DNA of 64,000 nucleotides from Propioniciclava tarda (lineage in GTDB: Bacteria; Actinomycetota; Actinomycetes; Propionibacteriales; Propionibacteriaceae), in NCBI RefSeq assembly GCF_900182665.1, contig NZ_FXTL01000003.1, positions 146,481-210,480 of the forward strand, in the 5' to 3' direction. Below are positions 53,206 through 64,000 of this stretch, piece by piece. Under the pieces are notes generated by a model. The model was not told the DNA's origin. It was given only the letters and a program-made list of their open reading frames with translations, and ran no database searches. The translations under genes and the position numbers were made by a program. How positions within the stretch are numbered: the first letter of the stretch is position 1; each line of letters begins with the position of its first letter.

Positions 53206-55737
53206 ATGCGCCTCGACCCTTTCCTCCCGCCGGACGGCTCCGCCGACCCCGACGACCTCTACGACGGGTTCGTCGCCTGGGCGAAGGCGTCCGAGGGGGT
53301 CAGCCTGTACCCGCACCAGGAGGAGGCGATCCTCGGCGTCCTGACCGGCGCGAACGTGATCGTGACCACCCCGACGGGCTCGGGCAAGACGCTGATCGCG
53401 ACGGCGTCCCATTTCGCCGCTTTCGCCGCCGGACGCCGCACGTTCTACACAGCCCCGATCAAGGCCCTGGTCAGCGAGAAGTTCTTCGCGCTGTGCGCGA
53501 TCTTCGGTCACGAGTCCGTCGGAATGGTGACCGGGGACGCCTCGGTCAATCCTGACGCGCCGATCGTGTGCTGCACCGCCGAGATCCTGGCGAACATCGC
53601 GCTCCGACAGGGGGAGACGGCCGACGTTGGGCAGGTCGTCGTCGACGAGTATCACTTCGTCGCCGATCGCGATCGCGGCTGGGCCTGGCTCGTGCCCCTC
53701 GTCGAGCTGCCCCAGGCGCAGTTCGTGATCATGTCGGCGACGCTGGGCGACGTCACCGGTCTCGCGCGCGACCTCGAACGCACGACGGGGCGTCCGACGT
53801 CGATCGTCTCGGACGCCGTCCGTCCGGTCCCGCTGAGCTACCGCTGGGCGTTGACGCCGATCCACGAGACGATCGCCGAGATCGTCGACACCCACACCGC
53901 GCCCGTGTACGTCGTGCACTCGACGCAGAGCGCGGCCGTCGACCGGGCCCAGGCGCTGCTGTCGTCGGGCACGGTCAAGGCCGCCGCCGCGTCCGGACGC
54001 CGCGAGCTGACCGAGGCGCTGCGCGGGTTCCGCTTCGCGGGCGGCTTCGGCAAGACGCTCTCGTCGTTGTTGCACGCGGGCATCGCGGTTCATCACGCGG
54101 GGATGCTGCCCCGCTACCGGCGTCTGGTCGAGCAGCTGGCCCACAAGGGCCTGCTGACCGTCATCTGCGGCACCGACACCCTCGGGGTCGGCATCAACGT
54201 GCCCATCCGGACGGTCCTGTTCTCGGCCCTGACGAAGTTCGACGGACGCCGCGGGCGCACGCTGCGCGCCCGCGAGTTCCACCAGATCGCCGGACGCGCT
54301 GGACGGGCCGGCTTCGACACGGTGGGTTACGTCGTCGCGCAGGCGCCCGAGCACGAGGTCGAGAACGCGCGCATCCTGGCGAAGTTCGCCGACGACCCGA
54401 AGAAGCTGCGCTCGGTTCGGCGCAAGCAGCCGCCGGAGGGCTTCATCAACTACACCGAGGCGACGTTCACCAAGCTCATCGAGTCGGTGCCGGAGGAACT
54501 GCACGGACGCCTCCGCGTCACGCACGCCCTCCTGCTGAACCTGCTGCAGCGCGACGCCGACACGGCGTCCGCCTTCCAACATCTGGTGGACGCCTGCGTC
54601 CCGGACCGCTCAGGCCGCCGCAAGCTTGACCGGCGGGCGGCTCAGATCGGACGCTCGCTGATCCGCGCAGGGGTCGTCAGCCGCCTTGAGACGCCCACCG
54701 CCGGTGGCCGCCGCTACGCGCTGAACGTTGACCTCCAGCGTGACTTCGCGCTCAACCAGCCGTTGTCGGCGTTTGCCCTGGCGACCTTGGACGTCCTCGA
54801 TCCGGAGTCGCCCACGCATGCCCTGGACGTCGTCAGCGTCATCGAGGCGACGCTGGAGGACCCCCGCGTCATCCTCGTCGCCCAGCAGTTCAAGGCTCGG
54901 GGCGTTGCCGTGGCCGAGATGAAGGCCGACGGCGTCGACTACGACGAGCGCATGGAACTGCTCGAGGACGTGACGTGGCCGCGGCCGCTGGCCGACGTCA
55001 TCGACGCGACGTACGCGCTGTTCCTGCCCGCCCATCCGTGGCTGTCCGAGACGCCCCCGTCGCCGAAATCGATCGTCCGCGACTGCTTCGAGCGGGCGAT
55101 GACGTTCGGGGAGTATGTGGCGTTCTACAAGCTGCAACGCACCGAAGGGCTGCTGCTGCGCTACCTCTCTGACGCCTACCGGGCCCTGCGCCAGACGGTC
55201 CCCGCCGCCGCTCGGACCGAGGAGTTCACCGACGTCCTGGAGTGGCTGGGGGAGGTCACCCGGCTGGTCGACTCGTCCCTGCTGGACGAGTGGGCTGCCC
55301 TGGGTCAGCTGTCGTCCGGGACGCCCTTGGCTGCCGACGACGCCCCGCCGCCGAACCGGACCGTCACCTCCAACGCGCGGGCGTTCCGCGTGCTGGTGCG
55401 CAACGCGATGTTCCGGCGGATCGAGCTGGCGGCGTCCGACGACGTCGACGGCCTCGCCGCGCTGGAACCGGCGGGCACCGCGATGACCCGGGCCCGCTGG
55501 GACGCCGCCCTCGGCGACTACTGGGACGCCCACGACGAGATCGGCACCGGCCCGGACGCCCGCGGTCCGGGCCTGCTGGTCATCACCGAGGCGGGCCGCA
55601 CCTGGGGCGTCCGGCAGATCGTCGACGATCCGGCGGGGGACCACGACTGGTCCATCACGGCGACGGTTGACCTGGACGAGTGCGACGAGGCCGGCGAGCT
55701 GATCGTCCGGACGCTCGACTTCGCTCGTTTGGACTAG
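53206..55737 (+). CDS. Ski2-like DEAD/DEAH helicase with DUF3516
   Basis: 843 residues. SLYPHQEEAILGVLTGANVI is the Q-like region, Walker A TPTGSGKT is at 55-62, the DEAH-box variant DEYH at 147-150, VIMSATLGDV motif III, TLGVGINVPIRTV and HQIAGRAGRAG motifs V and VI. The last about 400 residues match DUF3516, found on actinobacterial RNA/DNA helicases of this type. A role in RNA turnover or DNA repair is inference. ATG 53206 is six bases after pheT, so it may be read from the pheST message. Confidence 0.9.
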   Translation: MRLDPFLPPDGSADPDDLYDGFVAWAKASEGVSLYPHQEEAILGVLTGANVIVTTPTGSGKTLIATASHFAAFAAGRRTFYTAPIKALVSEKFFALCAIFGHESVGMVTGDASVNPDAPIVCCTAEILANIALRQGETADVGQVVVDEYHFVADRDRGWAWLVPLVELPQAQFVIMSATLGDVTGLARDLERTTGRPTSIVSDAVRPVPLSYRWALTPIHETIAEIVDTHTAPVYVVHSTQSAAVDRAQALLSSGTVKAAAASGRRELTEALRGFRFAGGFGKTLSSLLHAGIAVHHAGMLPRYRRLVEQLAHKGLLTVICGTDTLGVGINVPIRTVLFSALTKFDGRRGRTLRAREFHQIAGRAGRAGFDTVGYVVAQAPEHEVENARILAKFADDPKKLRSVRRKQPPEGFINYTEATFTKLIESVPEELHGRLRVTHALLLNLLQRDADTASAFQHLVDACVPDRSGRRKLDRRAAQIGRSLIRAGVVSRLETPTAGGRRYALNVDLQRDFALNQPLSAFALATLDVLDPESPTHALDVVSVIEATLEDPRVILVAQQFKARGVAVAEMKADGVDYDERMELLEDVTWPRPLADVIDATYALFLPAHPWLSETPPSPKSIVRDCFERAMTFGEYVAFYKLQRTEGLLLRYLSDAYRALRQTVPAAARTEEFTDVLEWLGEVTRLVDSSLLDEWAALGQLSSGTPLAADDAPPPNRTVTSNARAFRVLVRNAMFRRIELAASDDVDGLAALEPAGTAMTRARWDAALGDYWDAHDEIGTGPDARGPGLLVITEAGRTWGVRQIVDDPAGDHDWSITATVDLDECDEAGELIVRTLDFARLD

Positions 55738-55774
55738 TCAGGCGGACGCCGCGCCGCGCGTCCCCGCAAGGCTC

Positions 55775-55787
55775 TACGCTCGCTCCA
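55775..55787 (+). promoter_or_regulatory. -10 box for the small 55787-56029 gene
   Basis: TACGCT at 55775-55780 ends six bases before ATG 55787. Confidence 0.4.
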
Positions 55788-56029
55788 TGGCCATGACGGT
55801 GGAGCAGTTGACGAAGATCCTGGCCGAAGCCGACCCGGTCGGGCTGATGGCCGGGGGTGCGGCCCAAGACGAGTACGCCCGCGAGGCGGAGGCGATCCTG
55901 GCGCTCAAGGGGGTGCCGACGCTGACCGAGATCACCGGCGTCTTCGCGGTCAGCTTCAGCGAGCCCGGGGCGTGCACGCGCGAGACCGCGCGGTGGATCG
56001 CCGAGCAACTGGCGCAACACCGCGACTAA
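55787..56029 (+). CDS. Small DUF1871-like protein
   Basis: 80 residues, acidic. LTKILAEADPVGLMAGGAAQ followed by DEYAREAEAIL and a late FAVSFSEPG matches the DPxGL...DEY pattern I associate with DUF1871-like proteins, some of which act as immunity proteins; no toxin gene is near. The start is ATG 55787, or 55793. It lies alone between the helicase and arg operon. Confidence 0.6.
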   Translation: MAMTVEQLTKILAEADPVGLMAGGAAQDEYAREAEAILALKGVPTLTEITGVFAVSFSEPGACTRETARWIAEQLAQHRD

Positions 56030-56034
56030 GTCCG

Positions 56035-58251
<2,217 letters not shown>

Positions 58252-58255
<4 letters not shown>

Positions 58256-59145
58256 CGGACGCGCGCCACTCGACGAAGAAGAAGGAGCTGTACCGCAAGG
58301 CCGCCACCCTCATCGAGGCCCTGCCGTGGCTGGAGCAGTACGCGGGCAAGATCATCGTCGTGAAGTACGGCGGCAACGCGATGCTCAACGACGAGCTCAA
58401 GCAGGCCTTCGCCGAGGACATCGTGTTCCTGCGTCGGTGCGGCGTCCTGCCGGTCGTCGTGCACGGCGGGGGGCCGCAGATCAGTCTCATGCTGAAGCGG
58501 CTAGGCATCGAGTCGGAGTTCAAGGGCGGCTTCCGGGTCACGACGCCGGAGGCCATGGACGTCGTCCGGATGGTGCTCGTCGGCCAGGTTGGACGCGAGC
58601 TCGTCGGCCTGCTCAACCAACACGGCAACCTGGCGGTCGGCCTGTCGGGCGAAGACGCCGGGCTCTTCCGCGCCGCACGTCGCGGCGTCATGGTGGACGG
58701 CGAGCAGGTCGACCTGGGCCTCGTCGGCGACGTCGTCGAGGTGCATCCGGAAGCGGTCCTCGACCTCATTCAGGCCGGACGCATCCCCGTCATCGCCACC
58801 GTCGCCCCCGACGAGGCCGGCGACGTGCACAACGTCAACGCCGACACGGCGGCGTCCGCCCTGGCCGTCGCGCTGGGCGCCGAGCGGCTAGTCGTCCTGA
58901 CCGACGTCGAGGGCGTCTACGCCGACTGGCCGAACTCGACCGAGATCATCGCACGCATGAACTCCGCCGAAGTGGAGGCGCTGCTGCCGACGCTCGAGTC
59001 CGGCATGGTCCCGAAGATGGAGGCCTGCCTGCGGGCGGTCCAGGGCGGCGTCCCGCGGGCAACCGTCGTCGACGGACGCGCACCCCACACGCTGCTGCTC
59101 GAGGTCTTCACCGATGACGGCGTGGGAACGATGGTGACCAAGTGA
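58252..59145 (+). CDS. argB: Acetylglutamate kinase
   Basis: 297 residues. ArgB phosphorylates N-acetylglutamate. [13 protein letters not shown] and [15 protein letters not shown] bind the phosphates, [17 protein letters not shown] and [14 protein letters not shown] line the acetylglutamate site, and the N-terminal helix [20 protein letters not shown] is the mark of arginine-inhibited hexameric enzymes, so feedback control is expected. It overlaps argJ and argD. Confidence 0.96.
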
Positions 59146-60373
59146 GCGGCCTGGTCGCGCCCGGATCGGACGCCGCCGGCCTGAGCCAGGCCGACTGGCT
59201 GGACCGCTACGGCGCGGTCATGATGAACACCTTCGGGACGCCGTCGCGCGTCTTCGTCCGCGGGGAGGGCACCCAGCTCTGGGACGCCGACGGGCGGCAG
59301 TACACCGACTTCCTGGCCGGCCTCGCGGTGAACGCGCTGGGTCACGCCCATCCGGCGGTTCTGGCCGCGATCACGGCCCAGCTCTCGATGTTGGGCCACG
59401 TGTCGAACTTCTTCGCGACTCCCGCGCAGGTCGCGCTGGCCGAGCGTCTCGTCGGCTTTGCGACCGAGAACGCGCCGGGGACGCCAGCGCGCGTGTTCTT
59501 CACCAACTCGGGCACCGAGGCGAACGAGTGCGCGTTCAAGGTGACGCGCCTCACCGGACGCACCCGCATCGTCGCCATGGAGGGCAGCTTCCACGGACGC
59601 ACGCTGGGCGCCGTGGCGATCACGGCGAACCCCAAGTACCGCGAGCCCTTCGAACCGCTGCCCGGCGACATCGTCTTCACCCCGTATGGGGACGCCGACG
59701 CGCTCGCCGCCGCGGTCGATGAGACCACCGCCGCCGTGGTCCTGGAGCCGATCCAGGGCGAGAACGGCGTCGTGGACCCGGGCGACGAGTTCCTCCGAGC
59801 CGCCCGCCGCATCGCGACCGCGAACGGCGCGCTGCTCTGGATCGACGAGGTGCAGACCGGGATGGGCCGCTGCGGCGGCTGGACCGCCTCGGCGGCGTCC
59901 GGCGTGACGGCCGATCTCGTTACGTTCGCGAAGGGCCTCGGCAACGGCTTCCCGATCGGGGCCTGCGTTGCGACCGGCGAGGCGTCCGGCTTGCTGCAGC
60001 CGGGCCACCACGGCAGCACCTATGCCGGCAACCCCGTCGCGGCCGCTGCAGGCCTAGCCGTGATCGGCGTCATCGAGAGGGACGGGCTGCTGCGGCGCGC
60101 GTCCGAACTGGGTGACGCGCTGGCGTCCAGGATCGCGGCGCTGGGTAACCCTCGGGTGCAGGCGGTCCGTGGCCGCGGTCTGCTGCGCGGGATCGTCCTG
60201 GCCGACGAGTCCGCCCCGGCCGTGGTCAAGGCCCTGCTGGACTCCGGCTGGGTCGCGAACGCGCCCCGGCCCCACGTGATCCGCGTGGCGCCGCCCCTGA
60301 TCGTGAGCCCGGACGAGATCGAGCGCTTCGTCGCGGCCCTGGACGCCACCCTGGCCGCCACCTCGGACGCGTC

Positions 60374-60377
<4 letters not shown>
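59142..60377 (+). CDS. argD: Acetylornithine aminotransferase
   Basis: 411 residues from GTG 59142. PLP-dependent class III aminotransferase; [17 protein letters not shown] binds the cofactor phosphate, [15 protein letters not shown] holds the Asp, and the Schiff-base Lys264 is in [30 protein letters not shown] follows. An N-terminal extension of about 12 residues precedes the fold. It overlaps argR by four bases; argF, which often lies here, is absent. Confidence 0.95.
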
Positions 60378-62289
<1,912 letters not shown>

Positions 62290-62297
62290 GCGTCCGT

Positions 62298-62311
62298 TAG
62301 TGTGAGCGCCG
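62298..62311 (+). promoter_or_regulatory. -10 box of a leaderless transcript for tyrS
   Basis: TAGTGT at 62298-62303 ends seven bases before GTG 62311, so the GTG at 62302 cannot be the start. Confidence 0.5.
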
Positions 62312-63576
62312 TGAATGCGGTGCTCGACGAACTGACCTGGAGGGGCTTCATCGCCCACTCGACAGACCCGGACGCGTTGGCGTCCCACCTGGATGCCGGG
62401 CCGATCAGCTTCTACGTCGGCTTCGACCCGACGGCGCCGAGCCTGCACATGGGCAACCTGGTTCAGCTCATGCTGGCGCGTCGGTTCCAGGCCGGCGGCC
62501 ACCGTCCGATCCTGCTCGTGGGTGGCTCCACGGGCCTGATCGGCGACCCGCGCCAAAGCTCCGAGCGGGTCATGAACCCCAAGGATCTCGTGCACGAGTG
62601 GGTGGAGCGGATCCGCGCCCAGGTGTCGCAGTTCGTCGACTTCGACGGGCCCAGTGCAGCGACCGTGGTGAACAACTACGACTGGACGGCAGAGCTTTCG
62701 ACGCTGGACTTCCTGCGTGACGTGGGCAAGCACTTCTCGGTCAACCGCATGTTGGATCGCGAGGTCGTCAAGGCCCGACTCGAGACCGGCATCTCCTACA
62801 CCGAGTTCAGCTACGTCCTGCTGCAGTCACTCGACTTCCGCGAGCTGTACAAGCGCCACGGCTGCACGCTGCAGACCGGCGGCTCGGACCAATGGGGCAA
62901 CATCACCGCCGGTGTCGAGTTGATTCGGCGCTCAGAAGGTGCCCGGGTCCACGCGCTCGCGACGCCCCTCATGACGAAGGCGGACGGCACCAAGTTCGGC
63001 AAGACCGAGTCGGGTGCGGTCTGGCTCGACCCGGCGATGACCTCGCCCTACGCGTTCCACCAGTTCTTCCTGAATGCAGAGGACGCCAAGGTCGCTGAGT
63101 ACCTGCGCATCTTCACCACGCGGTCCCAGGAGGAGATCGACGATTTGGCGCGCCAGACCGTGGAGACTCCCCACCTCCGCGCTGCCCAGCGCGCCCTGGC
63201 CGACGACATCACCGACCTGGTGCACTCGCCGGCCGAGCGCCAAGCCGCGACTGACGCCGCCGCTGCCCTCTTCGGACGCGCAGAGCTCGCCTCACTGCCG
63301 GAAGCGACCGTGGCCGCCGTGTGCGAGGAGTTAGGCGCGCATCGACTGGACGTCGGCACGGAGCTGCCCACCGTGGTGGATCTCTTGGCTGCGTCTGGAG
63401 TGGTGGCCAGCAAGTCAGCTGCACGCCGCGCCATCGAGGAAGGCGGCGCTTACCTCAACAACGAGAAGGTGACCAATCCGGACGCCCGCGTCCTAGGTGA
63501 CCAGTTGCTCCACGGGCGGTACGTCGTCACCCGGCGGGGCAAGAGAACGGTCGGCGCGATCGAGCTCGCTCGCTGA
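62311..63576 (+). CDS. tyrS: Tyrosyl-tRNA synthetase
   Basis: 421 residues from GTG 62311. Class I synthetase for tyrosine: SFYVGFDPTAPSLHMGNLVQ holds the HIGH variant HMGN, LQTGGSDQWGNITAGVELI the tyrosine site, and KFGKTESGAVWL the KMSKS variant (KFGKT). The C-terminal S4 RNA-binding domain is complete (ASKSAARRAIEEGGAYLNNE). GGACGC/GCGTCC motifs are few in this gene. Confidence 0.96.
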   Translation: MNAVLDELTWRGFIAHSTDPDALASHLDAGPISFYVGFDPTAPSLHMGNLVQLMLARRFQAGGHRPILLVGGSTGLIGDPRQSSERVMNPKDLVHEWVERIRAQVSQFVDFDGPSAATVVNNYDWTAELSTLDFLRDVGKHFSVNRMLDREVVKARLETGISYTEFSYVLLQSLDFRELYKRHGCTLQTGGSDQWGNITAGVELIRRSEGARVHALATPLMTKADGTKFGKTESGAVWLDPAMTSPYAFHQFFLNAEDAKVAEYLRIFTTRSQEEIDDLARQTVETPHLRAAQRALADDITDLVHSPAERQAATDAAAALFGRAELASLPEATVAAVCEELGAHRLDVGTELPTVVDLLAASGVVASKSAARRAIEEGGAYLNNEKVTNPDARVLGDQLLHGRYVVTRRGKRTVGAIELAR

Positions 63577-63662
63577 CCAGTCCCGCTCCCGCTACTGCTG
63601 AGCCCGACGGGTGGTGATCGATCGGTCGACTGCAAGTGTGCCGCGAGGCAGGCCGCGCCGAT

Positions 63663-63691
63663 TTGACTCTCGCGTGGGGGCAACGTAACGT
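63663..63691 (+). promoter_or_regulatory. rrn promoter P1
   Basis: TTGACT and TAACGT with a 17-base spacer. The sequence before the -35 box is CGCCGATTTGAC, identical to that of P2. Confidence 0.65.
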
Positions 63692-63841
63692 TGTCCAAGC
63701 CTTCCGGTGAGACGGACGCGCTGGCTAGCCAGAGCGGACGGATCGGAGGCGTCTCCCAACACAACGCTCCACGGATCAAATCGTTCAATCGATTCGGAAT
63801 CCGGCGGATCTGCGTCGCGGAAATGAGGCAAACTCGCCGAT

Positions 63842-63870
63842 TTGACATGGCGATTCGGCCTCAATAATGT
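63842..63870 (+). promoter_or_regulatory. rrn promoter P2
   Basis: TTGACA and TAATGT with a 17-base spacer, the strongest promoter match in the window. Confidence 0.75.
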
Positions 63871-64000
63871 TTACCGAGTTGCCCCACGGCGTTCAGCAAT
63901 GAGCAAGGTGGTGTGCTTCGGAAGTTTGAGAACTCAACAGCGTGCTTAGGTCAATGCCATTTTTTGGTGCACTATAAACAAGATTCGTTTTGTTTGTGTG

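Larger units (their letters stand above)
63577..64000 (+). other. Promoter and leader region of a ribosomal RNA operon
   Basis: 424 bases with no supportable gene. Two promoters (63663-63691, 63842-63870) precede the sequence GTTTGAGAACTCAACAGCG (63925-63943), the conserved pre-16S leader element of actinobacteria, and T-rich DNA runs to the edge. The 16S gene should begin shortly after the window ends. Confidence 0.75.

Noticed and set aside
62302..62304. GTG nine bases upstream as tyrS start
   Set aside because: It lies inside the TAGTGT -10 box, so it would not be in the mRNA.

Overview
The window is a dense, high-GC bacterial chromosome segment from an actinobacterium (Actinomycetota). 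The evidence is the gene set: mycothiol ligase MshC, a DUF2469 protein, a SepIVA-position coiled-coil protein, a menaquinone-type three-gene succinate dehydrogenase, class F sortase, and a conserved actinobacterial order in several blocks (rsmD-coaD, rpmF-rnc-mutM, smc-ftsY-ffh-rpsP-rimM-trmD, rplS-lepB-rnhB, infC-rpmI-rplT-pheST-arg). A member of the Propionibacteriales is likely, but that is an inference from style and not from a search.

Layout. 1-3.6 kb: a DUF480-methyltransferase fusion cut by the window edge, an NAD(P)-binding protein, RNase J and a small membrane protein. 3.8-10.9 kb: rpmB, recG, rsmD-coaD-sepIVA-like, then DUF177-rpmF-rnc-mutM. 10.9-11.2 kb: a decayed toxin-antitoxin remnant. 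11.2-23.2 kb: GtrA, smc, ftsY, GNAT, ffh, amidohydrolase, a broken DUF2520 gene, rpsP-khpA-rimM-trmD. 23.3-26.8 kb: sdhCAB. 27-29.1 kb: rplS-lepB-rnhB-DUF2469. 29.2-35.8 kb: yraN, a frameshifted comM, dprA, a four-repeat surface protein and a class F sortase in one overlapping operon. 36-39.6 kb (minus): a GlmU-like beta-helix protein, glmM and a nucleotidyltransferase. 39.6-40.3 kb: debris of a TauE/SafE permease, a TetR-type palindrome and tRNA-Leu(GAG). 40.3-44.7 kb: aldo/keto reductase and uppP (minus), mshC, hisE, hisG. 44.7-46.7 kb: small membrane, SseB-like and LuxR-type genes. 47-53.2 kb: infC-rpmI-rplT, an rRNA methyltransferase, pheST. 53.2-56 kb: a Ski2-like helicase and a small DUF1871-like protein. 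56-62.3 kb: argCJBDRH, with four-base overlaps throughout. 62.3-63.6 kb: tyrS. The last 0.4 kb holds two rRNA promoters and the 16S leader, so an rRNA operon starts just past the right edge.

Most genes serve translation, RNA processing, protein export, envelope precursor synthesis and amino-acid synthesis. Three points stand out. First, GGACGC/GCGTCC is iterated far beyond base-composition expectation in many genes, in all reading frames, and is sparse in the surface-protein gene. Second, a REP-like inverted repeat is inserted in frame in pheT. Third, many genes carry a TANNNT -10 box 6-9 bases before the start codon, the signature of leaderless mRNA, and this fixes many starts given here.

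All calls come from reading the sequence and from family knowledge; no database search was run. Counts given are hand counts.
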